From G026625185 sp963727835 (GTDB lineage: Bacteria; Desulfobacterota; WTBG01; JAGOGO01), in contig CAVSIB010000059.1 in the NCBI GenBank assembly GCA_963727835.1, positions 1 through 64,000 on the forward strand: 64,000 nt of DNA. Reading direction: 5' to 3'. Positions 15,801 to 24,962 of the stretch are shown here, piece after piece. How positions within the stretch are numbered: position 1 is the stretch's first letter; each line of letters opens with the position of its first letter. The notes below the pieces were generated by a model, which made no database searches, was not told the DNA's origin, and was given only the letters and a program-made list of their open reading frames with translations. Both the position numbers and the translations under genes were made by a program.

Positions 15801-17345
15801 TCATCCCCGAGACGCCCTTCTCATATCCCATAGGCTAAAATAGGTATCTCTATAGACCTGTTGTCCCATTTGCGAAAAAGGAAAATCTCCTTTTGATATG
15901 GGCCAAACGACATGCGTCACTGAGTGATTCTCTATCAAAACCAACATATCCGATTTTGCGCGATCTCCCCGCTTTTCGTATATTGCTCTTGCTGTCTCAA
16001 TTCTTTTGTACCATTCCAAGAACTCACTATCCTTGGTAGGATGTGATTTCCACGTTGCAAACACGGGAACCCCCGCCTCAAGACGAATATCCATCTGATC
16101 CAAGGGAACCAGATATTGGTTCCCAGGTTTATGATAGTTCGCAATGAAGCGAGAGATAGGATAGTCATTTCGCTCAATCTTGTGTTGGTAGTCGAAAAAC
16201 ACGCCCAGAATACCAGCTAAACAGGCTAACGCAACAGCACTTATCAAGACCTTGCCCAATCTATCAAGCGAGATGAACGATTGTGTTTGGATTTTTTGTG
16301 CAGTCCATGGGGACAGACCAGCTATAAGTATAACCCAACTGAGCGGAGCGAGAATAACCGAGATTCTCCATGGAGCAACGACTGCGACGGTCGGGTTGGG
16401 GCTTAGGACTACCCAAAGTATTGTTGCCGCCACAACCCATAGCGTCACAAAAAGAAGCTGACCCATAAGCTGCTTGCGGCCAAGCCATGCGGCAACGAAT
16501 CCAACGAGGAAAAAAATCACTGTCCGCCAAACACGCCACTCCGCAGGAACAGTGTGGTGTGGTATCCTGATTGTAGAGAGCAGGTAATGTGCTTTATACC
16601 GTATCAAGGGGTCTGCAGAAGTTAATAAATCAACACTCCAAACCGCATAAGGGATGAGCACTCCGGCAACAAGCGACAAGAAAAGTAGACGTTTACCCCA
16701 ACCAATTTCAAGAGACCGATTAGCCGGAAGGACAATAATTGCAGCTGCAAGAATTGCAGACGAAACCAAATATGCGGGGTGGAAGAGCGTGGCAATGACA
16801 AAACATACCGCCGCCAGCATTGCTTGCTTTGAGGCGTAGGCAGCGATTCCAGCAAGTATCAGAACTCCAAAGCAACATGGCTGATAATAAGTCCCTAACA
16901 TATATTGCCGAGCAAGTCCAGCTGGGAAAAAGTCCAACAAAAGATCCCGTATCCCAATGGTATTTATGAAAAGCCACAGCAACGCAAATATCAATAATGT
17001 TCTTTGCCGTTCTTCGTTATGCGCAATGAGCCCCTTTGCCATCCAGACGCCAACCATACCATAGATCGCCACAATTAAAAAAAAGGAAAAATGAACCCCA
17101 AAATACAGCCCCAGCCAATGGTATTGCCATTTAAGTAAAGCTGAGAACAATAAAAAGGGGTCGGTAATATGTGCCATCCAATCCGATGCAACATCGCGGT
17201 AGTTTGCAAGGGCAAGCCCGGAAATAAACTTCGTATTCTGGTTGGGGGCAAAGAGTGCCGCCTGAGAATAGGAGAGTCCAAAAAGAATCGCGTAAATATA
17301 TAGCCATCGATCAACAAGTGGTTTTTTATCGGTTCCCGCTACCAT
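15801..17345 (-). CDS. Polytopic membrane protein, DUF6798-like (GT-C-like)
   Basis: A protein of about 514 residues with around ten hydrophobic segments spread over the first 400 residues and a soluble C-terminal domain (from about FDYQHKIERNDYPISRFIAN). The layout and the pattern PAGLARQYMLGTYYQPCCFG recall DUF6798 and other GT-C-like membrane proteins, often near polysaccharide genes; I cannot assign an activity. The start is set at ATG 17345, which follows GGAGAAATTCT; the upstream 16 codons look untranslated. By eye its DNA is richer in G and C than its neighbours. It is oriented against serS and his genes, so it may have been acquired. Confidence 0.6.
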   Translation of the reverse strand: MVAGTDKKPLVDRWLYIYAILFGLSYSQAALFAPNQNTKFISGLALANYRDVASDWMAHITDPFLLFSALLKWQYHWLGLYFGVHFSFFLIVAIYGMVGVWMAKGLIAHNEERQRTLLIFALLWLFINTIGIRDLLLDFFPAGLARQYMLGTYYQPCCFGVLILAGIAAYASKQAMLAAVCFVIATLFHPAYLVSSAILAAAIIVLPANRSLEIGWGKRLLFLSLVAGVLIPYAVWSVDLLTSADPLIRYKAHYLLSTIRIPHHTVPAEWRVWRTVIFFLVGFVAAWLGRKQLMGQLLFVTLWVVAATILWVVLSPNPTVAVVAPWRISVILAPLSWVILIAGLSPWTAQKIQTQSFISLDRLGKVLISAVALACLAGILGVFFDYQHKIERNDYPISRFIANYHKPGNQYLVPLDQMDIRLEAGVPVFATWKSHPTKDSEFLEWYKRIETARAIYEKRGDRAKSDMLVLIENHSVTHVVWPISKGDFPFSQMGQQVYRDTYFSLWDMRRASRG

Positions 17346-17788
17346 TAGAATTTCTCCATCAATAAAGGGGCTTGCATTGTTTATACAACACATTCGTTCT
17401 CTTTCAACACATCGACCGGACTCGATGCTCCTTTGCCGGAACCAAAGAAAAAGTTTGGTTTTCTTTTTCTTCGGTAATCTGGCCTATTTTTTTAAAATCA
17501 ATTCGTGCAAAACTTCTCCTCCGGGAACACACAGTGTGGAAAAACATGATAGGGATGTAATCGTTACAATCTTTACTCCACCAAAAAAAGTCAAGAAAAA
17601 ACCAATGTTTTATCCTTCACAGCAACAAAAGCTCTCAATCTTTTTCTGAATAAGCCAGTCCCAAAAAAAATATCTTCCCTCCCCTTTGTATTTCTTAAAC
17701 AACTCAAAGAAAATCAAAAATAAACAGAGAACCTTTCTTATGGTTGGAAGTCAAAAATAAGGGGCAGGAGCGACAAAACACCTCAAAA
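17346..17788. other. Gap between the membrane protein and the his operon
   Basis: No gene is supported; the short plus-strand frames here look random. An ACCAAA/TTTGGT stem followed by T-rich sequence lies near 17438-17470 but is too weak to call. The hisB promoter follows at the right end. Confidence 0.4.
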
Positions 17789-17817
17789 TTGACAGGGTTA
17801 AAGGAATCTGGTATAAA
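17789..17817 (+). promoter_or_regulatory. Sigma-70 promoter of hisBHAF
   Basis: A perfect TTGACA (17789-17794), a 17-base spacer and TATAAA (17812-17817). Transcription would start near 17823, giving a short leader before hisB at 17855. This is the best promoter match in the window. No his-rich leader peptide or attenuator is visible. Confidence 0.8.
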
Positions 17818-17854
17818 TGCTTTTTATTAAATAAAAAATTTGAGGATAACGCTC

Positions 17855-18442
17855 ATGGCACGCACTGTTTCGTTAAACCGAAAAACCTCTGAGACACAAA
17901 TCAGTTTGCGGATAAATTTCGACGGCAAAGGAAAGTCGGAAATTGATACCGGAGTTCCTTTTTTTAACCACATGCTAGAACTCATGGCGAAACACGGATT
18001 TTTCGATTTGGCACTTAAAGCCAAGGGGGATCTGGACGTAGATTTTCACCACTCAATCGAAGACATCGGGATCATTCTGGGAGAGGCGCTTAAAAAAGGT
18101 TTGAACAATAAAAAAGGGATCCGGCGGTATGGGTTTGCCGCCGTTCCCATGGATGAGACATTGGCCCAAGTGACGATTGATATTTGTAACCGGGCGCATT
18201 TGGTTTATAAGCTTCCTATCGCCCGCGGGAAAATTGGAACCTTTGATATTGAGGTTGTAAAAGAATTCTTTCAGGCTTTTAGTAATGCCTCGGGGATCAC
18301 TATCCATATTAATGTTCCCTACGGAAGCAATCGTCATCATATTGTTGAGGCTATTTTCAAAGCTTTTGGGAAAGCTCTATGTGATGCCGTAACCCTCGAC
18401 CCTCGGGTTCAAGGGGTGCTTTCCACTAAAGGAGTACTCTAA
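17855..18442 (+). CDS. hisB: Imidazoleglycerol-phosphate dehydratase
   Basis: A 195-residue enzyme of histidine biosynthesis that dehydrates imidazole glycerol phosphate. The metal-binding His pairs are visible: DFHHSIEDIGI near residue 70 and NRHHIVEAIFKA near residue 167. It is the monofunctional form with no phosphatase domain. ATG 17855 follows GAGG at nine bases and gives the usual N-terminus (RTVSLNRKTSETQISLRIN). First gene of a hisB-H-A-F run. Confidence 0.95.
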   Translation: MARTVSLNRKTSETQISLRINFDGKGKSEIDTGVPFFNHMLELMAKHGFFDLALKAKGDLDVDFHHSIEDIGIILGEALKKGLNNKKGIRRYGFAAVPMDETLAQVTIDICNRAHLVYKLPIARGKIGTFDIEVVKEFFQAFSNASGITIHINVPYGSNRHHIVEAIFKAFGKALCDAVTLDPRVQGVLSTKGVL

Positions 18443-18481
18443 TTTCTCTGCTTTTCACCTGTTACTTCTTTGTAACCTCCT

Positions 18482-19119
18482 ATGGCACCAGATAAATTTG
18501 TAGCGGTTATAGACTATGGAATGGGAAATCTCCGAAGTGTGCAAAAAGGCTTGGAGAAAGTAGGGGTTACGGCAGTGATTACCGATAAGGCACGCTCCAT
18601 TAACGATGCCCATGGAATTATCCTGCCGGGAGTTGGTTCGTTCATTGACTGCATGCGGAATTTAGAAAAGCGCAGACTGGTTACGAGCATTCTCAGAGCT
18701 ATTTCCCGAGGAAAGCCCTTTTTGGGGATCTGTCTGGGCTTCAGGTTTTGTTTTCGGAAAGCGAAGAATTCGGTGTCCATCCCGGTCTCGATGTGATTAA
18801 AGGAAAGGTGGTGCGGTTCTTTGGGAATGGAGGAAACCCCGGAAATGCTCTTAAAGTACCTCACATGGGCTGGAACAAAATCACGATTCAAAAGCGACCG
18901 CCTGTGTTAGCCAGCATTCCTGATGGATCATATTTTTATTTTGTCCATTCCTATTACGTGAAACCTGAAAACCCTGGGGTGATGGCAACCTCAACCGACT
19001 ATGGAGTTGAGTTTACCTCCAGCGTCTGGAAAGACAACATCTTTGCCTGCCAATTTCATCCGGAAAAAAGCCAGCAGCTTGGCTTAAGTATTCTGAGGGA
19101 ATTTGGAAAACTTATATAG
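18482..19119 (+). pseudogene. hisH: Imidazole glycerol phosphate synthase, glutaminase subunit HisH (one frameshift)
   Basis: HisH supplies ammonia from glutamine to HisF. The first frame runs from VAVIDYGMGNLRSVQKGLEK to the nucleophile segment FLGICLGF. The second frame carries LFSESEEFG through HMGWNKI to CQFHPEKSQQLG, which holds the His and Glu of the triad. The frame breaks between 18735 and 18744, where one missing base (for example GGCCTTCAG read as GGCTTCAG) would restore the standard LGLQVLF. All family features are present, so an indel from sequencing is more likely than a true null. It overlaps the extended hisA frame; hisA itself starts at 19151. Confidence 0.85.
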
Positions 19120-19150
19120 AAGCAGGCAAGAGATTAAAGGTAAGGTCAGT

Positions 19151-19885
19151 ATGATAATTATTCCGGCGATTGATCTCAAAAATGGAAAATGTGTCCGTCT
19201 GGAACAGGGAAGAATGGAACAAGAAACTATTTTTTCTCAAGACCCCCCGGCAGTGGCGCGAAAGTGGGAAGCGCTGGGCGCAGCAATGCTTCACCTGGTT
19301 GATTTGGACGGAGCTTTTGCCGGCTCTCCTAAAAACAAACAGGTAATTGAAAAAATTGTGCACGCGATTCGCATCCCGGTCGAGCTGGGAGGAGGGATCA
19401 GAACCCTCGAGAGTATTGAAGAGTATCTTACCCTGGGCATAAACCGGGTTATCGTGGGCACGGTGGTTTATCAGCAGAAAAATTTCCTTTCCGAAGCATG
19501 TGCAAAATTTCCTGGTCACATCGTGGTGGGGATCGATGCCAGGAATGGAAAGGTTGCGATCCAAGGATGGGCAGAACAAACTGGATTATCCGCCATTGAA
19601 CTGGCAAAAAAATCGGAACAAGAGGGCGCGACAGCCATTATCTATACAGATATTCAAAGAGACGGCATGCTCACCGGGATAAACCTGGACGCTACGCGGG
19701 TCCTGGCCCAGGCAGTTTCCATTCCCGTAATCGCTTCCGGAGGAGTTGCCACCATTGAGGATATTAAAAATCTTCTGCCTTTAACCAAGGAAGGCATCAC
19801 CGGAGTTATTATCGGACGGGCGTTGTATAAAGGAACGATAGACCTCACGGAAGCACTCTGCGTGGCCAAAGGAACCTTATGTTAA
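19151..19885 (+). CDS. hisA: ProFAR isomerase HisA
   Basis: A 244-residue (beta-alpha)8 barrel that isomerises phosphoribosyl-formimino-AICAR phosphate. It opens with IIIPAIDLKNGKCVRLEQG, carrying the catalytic Asp, and has LGGGIRTLESIE and the second Asp in YTDIQRDGMLTGIN, ending in the phosphate-binding IASGGVATIEDIK. The start is ATG 19151, since the 16 codons upstream lie in the hisH tail. It overlaps the hisF start (ATGTTAA). Confidence 0.95.
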   Translation: MIIIPAIDLKNGKCVRLEQGRMEQETIFSQDPPAVARKWEALGAAMLHLVDLDGAFAGSPKNKQVIEKIVHAIRIPVELGGGIRTLESIEEYLTLGINRVIVGTVVYQQKNFLSEACAKFPGHIVVGIDARNGKVAIQGWAEQTGLSAIELAKKSEQEGATAIIYTDIQRDGMLTGINLDATRVLAQAVSIPVIASGGVATIEDIKNLLPLTKEGITGVIIGRALYKGTIDLTEALCVAKGTLC

Positions 19886-20652
19886 CCAAACGAATCATCC
19901 CTTGTCTGGATGTAAAAGACGGCAGAGTAGTAAAAGGGATTAATTTTGTTCAGCTCCGGGATGCCGGAGATCCGGTGGAAAATGCGAAGAGTTATGATGC
20001 ACAAGGCGCAGATGAGCTCTGTTTTTTGGATATTACTGCTTCGCACGAAAAAAGAAAAATTATCCTTGATATTGTGGCCCGGACGGCTGAAAAAGTCTTT
20101 ATGCCTCTTACCGTGGGAGGAGGAATTAATGACCTTAAGGACATTCGGGATCTTCTCAATGCCGGGGCTGATAAAGTTTCTATCAATACCGGCGCCGTAA
20201 AACGCTTAGAGTTTGTGAAAGAAGCTGCCGAACGATTCGGCAGCCAATGTATCGTGGTTGCTATTGACGCTAAACGGGCTCCGGATGATCCTCGCGGTAA
20301 TCCCCGGTGGGAGGTTTATACCCACGGAGGAAGAAAGCCCACGGGCATAGATGCGCTGGAATGGGTCGATAAGGTTGTCGCCATGGGTGCAGGAGAAATC
20401 CTGCTTACCAGCATGGATTGCGACGGAACAAAAGCCGGATATGATATAGTGCTTACTCAAACCGTTTCCGAGCGAGCCCCTATCCCGATCATTGCCTCAG
20501 GCGGAGCAGGCACCTTGGAACACCTTTATCAAGCATTGAACGATGGAAAGGCAGATGCGGTTCTGGCTGCATCCATTTTTCATTACCAGGAATATAGTAT
20601 AATGGAGGCAAAAAAATACCTCCATGCGAAAGGGATACCCGTGAGATTATAG
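19879..20652 (+). CDS. hisF: Imidazole glycerol phosphate synthase, cyclase subunit HisF
   Basis: A 257-residue barrel that, with HisH, makes IGP and AICAR. Features include RIIPCLDVKDGRVVKGINFV with the catalytic Asp, FMPLTVGGGINDL, and LLTSMDCDGTKAGYDI with the second Asp, then IASGGAGTLEHL. It overlaps hisA by seven bases, so translation is coupled. hisIE does not follow; the next gene is an unrelated protease. Confidence 0.96.
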   Translation: MLTKRIIPCLDVKDGRVVKGINFVQLRDAGDPVENAKSYDAQGADELCFLDITASHEKRKIILDIVARTAEKVFMPLTVGGGINDLKDIRDLLNAGADKVSINTGAVKRLEFVKEAAERFGSQCIVVAIDAKRAPDDPRGNPRWEVYTHGGRKPTGIDALEWVDKVVAMGAGEILLTSMDCDGTKAGYDIVLTQTVSERAPIPIIASGGAGTLEHLYQALNDGKADAVLAASIFHYQEYSIMEAKKYLHAKGIPVRL

Positions 20653-20705
20653 AGCATGAGGGCAACAACCTTTAAAACATCTTTTCAATAAAGGATGGGA
20701 CAACC

Positions 20706-21761
20706 ATGATATTTTATCATCGCTATATACCCATAATAATTTTAACTGTTCTTATTCTTTCCGCTTGTGCGATCAATCCTGTGACCAGAACGCGGGAGTT
20801 TAATGTTTTCAGTGAAGAAAAGGAACGGAGTCTAGGAAGAAATGCCAGTTATGAAGTGAATAAGCAATTTGGGTTATATGATAATAAAGCGCTTCAGAAT
20901 TATGTGAATGAGGTCGGTCAGCGGTTAGTTGCGGTATCTGACCGGAACGATATCCCCTATGAATTTCACGTGGTTGATAGCCCAATACTTAATGCTTTTG
21001 CTTTACCCGGAGGGTACATTTATATCACCCGGGGCTTATTGGCCGAATTGGAAAATGAAGCCCAATTGGCCAGCGTATTGGGCCACGAGACTGGTCATGT
21101 TTGTGCTCGCCATAGCGTTAGCCAGCTTTCGGAAGAATTGGGATATACGTTGTTGACCTTAGCATCCTTAGCTGCTCCCGGCACCCGGGAAATGGCTCCC
21201 GCAACGTCAGCTCTTTTTCAATCCATTACCTTAGGCTATAGTCGGGAAAAAGAATCCCAGGCTGATGCAATGGGACTTACCTATATGTACCGCGCAGGAT
21301 ATGACCCTATGCAGATGAGCGCTTTTCTTGCCCATTTAGGCCGGCTGGCCCAGGGCCCTGGGGGATACGGTGTTTATACTGCAGACCATCCTGATATTTT
21401 CGAGCGAATCGCCGCAACCCGTAATGAAGCAAAGCAGATCGTTGGTTTCGATATCACCATGGATAAAATTAAAGGACAAGAAGGTAAAGGAGAAGCAGAA
21501 GTAACGAAACAGGAAATTACAACTTACCACGGAAAGATCCTCGCAGATGAATATAAATCGCATTTAGATGGTCTCCTGTATGGACCTCGGGAAGCCCCTC
21601 GCCGAATCAGAATTTATACGGTAAAAGAAGGAGATACCATAGAGTCAATTGCGAAAGATTTTGTGGGAAACAAGCTGCAAGCAAAAGAAATTGCTGAATT
21701 TAATGAGTTAGAGGTCGACTCTCCTCTCAGAGTTGGTCAAAAACTAAAAATTATCATTTAA
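20706..21761 (+). CDS. M48-family metallopeptidase lipoprotein with LysM domain
   Basis: A 351-residue envelope protease. A lipoprotein signal ends at LSAC with Cys21. The zinc site is HETGH at residues 127-131, with a third ligand in EKESQADAMG near residue 187. The C-terminal 50 residues (YTVKEGDTIESIAKDF ... LRVGQKLKIII) are a LysM domain that would bind peptidoglycan. M48 lipoproteins of the BepA/YcaL/LoiP type act in outer-membrane quality control; the LysM fusion suggests periplasmic attachment to the wall. A single gene with its own upstream gap. Confidence 0.88.
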   Translation: MIFYHRYIPIIILTVLILSACAINPVTRTREFNVFSEEKERSLGRNASYEVNKQFGLYDNKALQNYVNEVGQRLVAVSDRNDIPYEFHVVDSPILNAFALPGGYIYITRGLLAELENEAQLASVLGHETGHVCARHSVSQLSEELGYTLLTLASLAAPGTREMAPATSALFQSITLGYSREKESQADAMGLTYMYRAGYDPMQMSAFLAHLGRLAQGPGGYGVYTADHPDIFERIAATRNEAKQIVGFDITMDKIKGQEGKGEAEVTKQEITTYHGKILADEYKSHLDGLLYGPREAPRRIRIYTVKEGDTIESIAKDFVGNKLQAKEIAEFNELEVDSPLRVGQKLKIII

Positions 21762-21771
21762 ATTTAAATAC

Positions 21772-21963
21772 TTATATTCTTGATAGGTAAAGCACCACCA
21801 AACCTGCCAGCATAACCATCAGTCCGAACACTCTGAGATAACCATCAGAAATATTAAGAATTTGTGTTAAAAATTTTTTTAATTTTTCCGGAAAAAGAAA
21901 ATAAGGAGACCCTTCGATAATTAAGACAAATCCAATTACACTTAAAAAATACTTGAATTCCAT
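21772..21963 (-). CDS. DUF2065 small inner-membrane protein
   Basis: A 63-residue protein with two hydrophobic segments (SVIGFVLIIEGSPYFLFP and VFGLMVMLAGLVVLYLS), the size and pattern of the DUF2065 family, which is often found near hflC or purA in other Proteobacteria. Function unknown. It is on the opposite strand to both neighbours. Confidence 0.75.
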   Translation of the reverse strand: MEFKYFLSVIGFVLIIEGSPYFLFPEKLKKFLTQILNISDGYLRVFGLMVMLAGLVVLYLSRI

Positions 21964-22125
21964 CTCTACTCATGAAATAATTAAAGAGTTACTTTAATCC
22001 TAATTCTATTTTTTCTTTTTATGACTACTAGAAAGTTAGATTTCCTCTGCCAATACTCCTTCTCGTTAGGGAGGGAATTAAAATTGACTTTTATTACAAA
22101 AGACCAAAAAACACAATACGAAGTT

Positions 22126-22734
22126 ATGTTCTGCCTTAAGACCCTCCTCTTTGTTACCCTGATTGCACTACTATTTTTTTATCCCTTCTCTGCTTCCGCA
22201 GATATTTATCGCTACATAGATGAAAACGGAACTATTCATTTCAGCAATGTCCCAACCGATAAACGCTATAAGGTATACGTTCACAGCTACGGGGGATATA
22301 TTCGCTCTACCAAATATGACTGCAAGATATATGATCCGTTGATCCGAGAAATGGCCACTAAATACCAGGTTGACTGTGACCTGGTTCGGGCGGTTATAAA
22401 AGCAGAATCTGACTTTAATCCTTCAGCCGTATCGCCAAAGGGCGCCAAAGGAATAATGCAGCTCATGCCAGAGACTGCTGAGGATATGGCAGTGAAAAAT
22501 ATTTTTAGTCCCCGGGAGAACATTGAAGGTGGGGTTAAATACCTACGACGGCTTTTGAATATCTTTAACAATGATTTACACTTAACCGTGGCTGCTTACA
22601 ATGCCGGAGAAAATGCGGTGATCGGCTGCAATTATGCTATTCCCCCTTACGATGAGACCCAGGAATACGTAAGGAGAGTCCTTTCCTATCTGCGCGGTTA
22701 TAAAAACTGGTGGTACTCATTAATTAATTCATAG
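22126..22734 (+). CDS. Lytic transglycosylase (SLT domain) with DUF4124 segment
   Basis: A periplasmic enzyme that cleaves peptidoglycan glycan strands with formation of anhydro-muramate. From ATG 22126 it starts with a signal peptide (LLFVTLIALLFFYPFSASA), then the DUF4124-type DIYRYIDENGTIHFSNVP. The SLT core is ACVIKAESDF-like (VIKAESDFNPSAVSPKGAKG, with the catalytic Glu), then IMQLMPETA and AAYNAGENAV. A TTG at 22084 with GGGAGG before it is an alternative start with a longer n-region. Confidence 0.87.
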   Translation: MFCLKTLLFVTLIALLFFYPFSASADIYRYIDENGTIHFSNVPTDKRYKVYVHSYGGYIRSTKYDCKIYDPLIREMATKYQVDCDLVRAVIKAESDFNPSAVSPKGAKGIMQLMPETAEDMAVKNIFSPRENIEGGVKYLRRLLNIFNNDLHLTVAAYNAGENAVIGCNYAIPPYDETQEYVRRVLSYLRGYKNWWYSLINS

Positions 22735-23136
22735 AGAAGACTTATTGACCGGACTGCTACTGCTTCAACCTCTATCATCATCCCCGGAAGTGCCAACGAA
22801 TTAATCTACACCACGGTCTGGGCGGGCGCCTCGAAAAAATTCCGCTTGCACTGCACCATAATCAGGAAGATTACCCATATCCATCAGATAGACACCAAGT
22901 TTTACGATATCCTCAAGCGAGGTACTAGCCTCTTTGAGGACTGTATGCAGGTTTTCAAAGGTAAGCCGGGCTTGAGCGCGAAAATCTCCTTGGTGCATCA
23001 CCGTGCCTTCAGCGGAAATACTTGCTTGGCCGGATACAAAGATGAGCGAACGAGCGCCATCGACTTTCCAGGCTTGAGAAAATCCATAAGCATCCTGCCA
23101 ACGCCAGGGATTGATCTGGGTTTTTTTTATGATCAC
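22698..23136 (-). pseudogene. RidA/YjgF-family protein, frameshift and nonsense codon
   Basis: RidA proteins deaminate reactive enamines or imines. The N-terminal part is well preserved from GTG 23136 (SLIFVSGQASISAEGTVMHQ, then FENLHTVLKEAS and VKLGVYLMDM). After GAVQAEFFRG the first frame ends at once. The next frame gives APAQTVV, then a TAG, then INSLALPGMMIEVEAVAV, which is the family C-terminus. Restoring the protein needs one base change in length and replacement of the TAG, so real decay is plausible here. The end is an estimate; this frame stays open to 22698, overlapping the transglycosylase gene. Confidence 0.65.
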
Positions 23137-23267
23137 ATCCTCCGAGACTATAAATCTTTTAACATTTGCATCATCGTCAGATGACCTGAGGCAGTAATTT
23201 TTTTGGATCCGGGCAGATCGATTGGCCAAGGAAATAAATACCCCCCCCTTGCTCTTGATATTTCTTC

Positions 23268-23908
23268 TTAATAAGTTGATTCTAAAAATGTTAAAATTTC
23301 ACTAAAAGGAACCATACCGCCGCGTACTAACTGAGGAGGAGAAAAAGTTACATCAATAATTGTCGAAGGCATCTGACCCGAAGTTTTTCCACCGTCAATA
23401 ATCAGGTCAATCATTCCACCCAAGTGCGAAAATACTTCTTCCGCAGTAACCGGGCTTTGGTCCCCCGCAATATTAGCGCTGGTGGAAGTAAGCGGCCCAT
23501 CAAAAGCTGAAGTCAATGCCCGGGCAATGGGGTGAGGAGAAATCCGGATGGCAATCTTTTGAGTACCAGCAGTGAGGATTGGAGGCAATTGCGGAGAAGC
23601 AAAAAAAACCATCGTTAAAGGCCCCGGCCAAAAATGTTCCATCAGCCGGTGAGCCTTTGCCGGAACATCAGCAACATAACGAGGAAGATAGTCTTGGTCA
23701 GGCATAAGGATTAATAAGGGCTGTGAAAGAGATCTTCCTTAATAGCAAAGATTTTTTTTATCGCCTTTTGGTTTAAAGCATCAACTCCAAGGCCATAAAA
23801 CGTTTCTGTTGGATAAACCACCACGCCACCCACCCTGAGGATTTCAACTGCGGAAATAAGCGATTGTGGGGAAGGTTGTTGGGGATCGATACGGATTATT
23901 TGAGTCAC
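23268..23908 (-). pseudogene. Threonylcarbamoyl-AMP synthase (TsaC/YrdC/Sua5), one frameshift
   Basis: This enzyme makes threonylcarbamoyl-adenylate for the t6A37 tRNA modification and is normally essential. The first frame holds GGVVVYPTETFYGLGVDALN. The second holds WPGPLTMVFFASPQLPPILT, IAIRISPHP, and PLTSTSANIAGDQSP near the end. The break lies at about 23735-23742, where one extra base gives the standard IKGRSLSQPLLILMPDQ. Because the whole family signature is present, I treat this as a functional gene with a sequencing indel. The product would be about 213 residues. Confidence 0.85.
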
Positions 23909-24395
23909 GCTTAAACTCCCTTCGTTTTATAGATCAACCTTAGGCATAATGTACTCTCCACAAGGTGACCATATCAAAGTTTACATTTTTGCGCAATTAC
24001 CCTCTCCACAACCGAAGACTTAAGAATCCAGACTTAAATATTTTATATAAAAAGTCAGTAGTGTCCCAATGTTTTGGACTATAAATCCGTAAAAATCTTA
24101 TACAGCAATGGGTTCATCATTTTTGACAATTTTTCATCGACTTGAATTTGAAATACAAAACCACCTTATGAAAAAACAACAACTTGCAGTGGTTTTATGC
24201 CCAGTTTTTAAAACGTTGGGGCACTACTGATAAAAAGTAATGGGTTAAGCGTTGACTATTGAAGGAGTTCGTAATTCAATAAAAATGATTTTTATTGTAT
24301 TAGTAATATTAGTAAAATTAATGAACAAAAATTTATTGAATTTTTTTTTGGGGGGTGTTATTTTAAAAACCTTTGTTTATCCCAAGGAAAGTTAC
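23909..24395. other. Upstream region of the hdr-flx operon, containing a MITE
   Basis: No gene is supported. The left part is AT-rich; a 174-bp inverted-repeat element sits at 24056-24229. The right part (24239-24395) is AT-rich and includes an open frame that extends hdrC upstream but does not look like HdrC. Confidence 0.5.
24056..24229. mobile_element. MITE-like element with 20-bp inverted repeats and 9-bp target duplication
   Basis: The left end CAGTAGTGTCCCAATGTTTT (24056-24075) and the right end AAAACGTTGGGGCACTACTG (24210-24229) are inverted repeats with 18 of 20 matches. Both sides are flanked by the direct repeat ATAAAAAGT (24047-24055 and 24230-24238), a nine-base target duplication. 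The 134-bp interior has no coding capacity. These are the marks of a miniature inverted-repeat transposable element moved by a transposase encoded elsewhere. Only one copy is seen in this window. Confidence 0.8.
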
Positions 24396-24962
24396 ATGGA
24401 ACCAATTAACTTAACAGATAAAACTGACTGGCGATTTATTGACCAAGTAAAAAAAGAAAGTGGTCAGGATCCAGCGCTCTGTTACCAGTGCGGGAACTGT
24501 ACTGCCGGATGCCCTTACACCAAATATTTTGACTTTCCGGTCAGTCAGGTAATGCGCCTTCTCCAAGCTGGGCAAAAGGAGACCATCCTCAATTCCCGAT
24601 CAATTTGGCTCTGTGCTACCTGCGAAGCCTGTACTACCCGCTGTCCTTGCGAAATTGATATCGCCCACATCATGGATGTGCTTCGCATTATCGCTCGCCG
24701 AAAAAACTATGTTGCTGAAAAAGACGTAAAAACCTTTTATGATGCTTTCCTTGCCTCAATGAAACACCATGGCCGGGTTTTTGAAGTTGGCATCCTTATG
24801 GGATATAATTTAAAATCTGGACATTTGCTTGCTGATGCTGATTTGGGGCCTAAGATCCTGGGAAAAGGGAAGATCCACTTTTTGCCAACGAGGATCAAAG
24901 GGCGAGATAACGTACTAGAAATTTTCCGCAAATCTCAGAAAAAGAGAAAAAACCGTGTCTGA
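24396..24962 (+). CDS. hdrC: Heterodisulfide reductase-like subunit HdrC
   Basis: A 188-residue iron-sulfur protein passing electrons between HdrA and HdrB. Two [4Fe-4S] motifs are visible: CYQCGNCTAGCP near residue 28 and CATCEACTTRCP near residue 70, followed by the usual FDAF-type helix region. ATG 24396 has AAGGA eight bases upstream and gives the family N-terminus (MEPINLTDKTDWRFIDQVKK); the longer frame upstream is rejected. It overlaps the hdrB start by eight bases. Confidence 0.9.
   Translation: MEPINLTDKTDWRFIDQVKKESGQDPALCYQCGNCTAGCPYTKYFDFPVSQVMRLLQAGQKETILNSRSIWLCATCEACTTRCPCEIDIAHIMDVLRIIARRKNYVAEKDVKTFYDAFLASMKHHGRVFEVGILMGYNLKSGHLLADADLGPKILGKGKIHFLPTRIKGRDNVLEIFRKSQKKRKNRV

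Noticed and set aside
24252..24395. N-terminal extension of hdrC with a hydrophobic segment
   Set aside because: The extension is AT-driven, unlike HdrC, and a proper ribosome site precedes ATG 24396.
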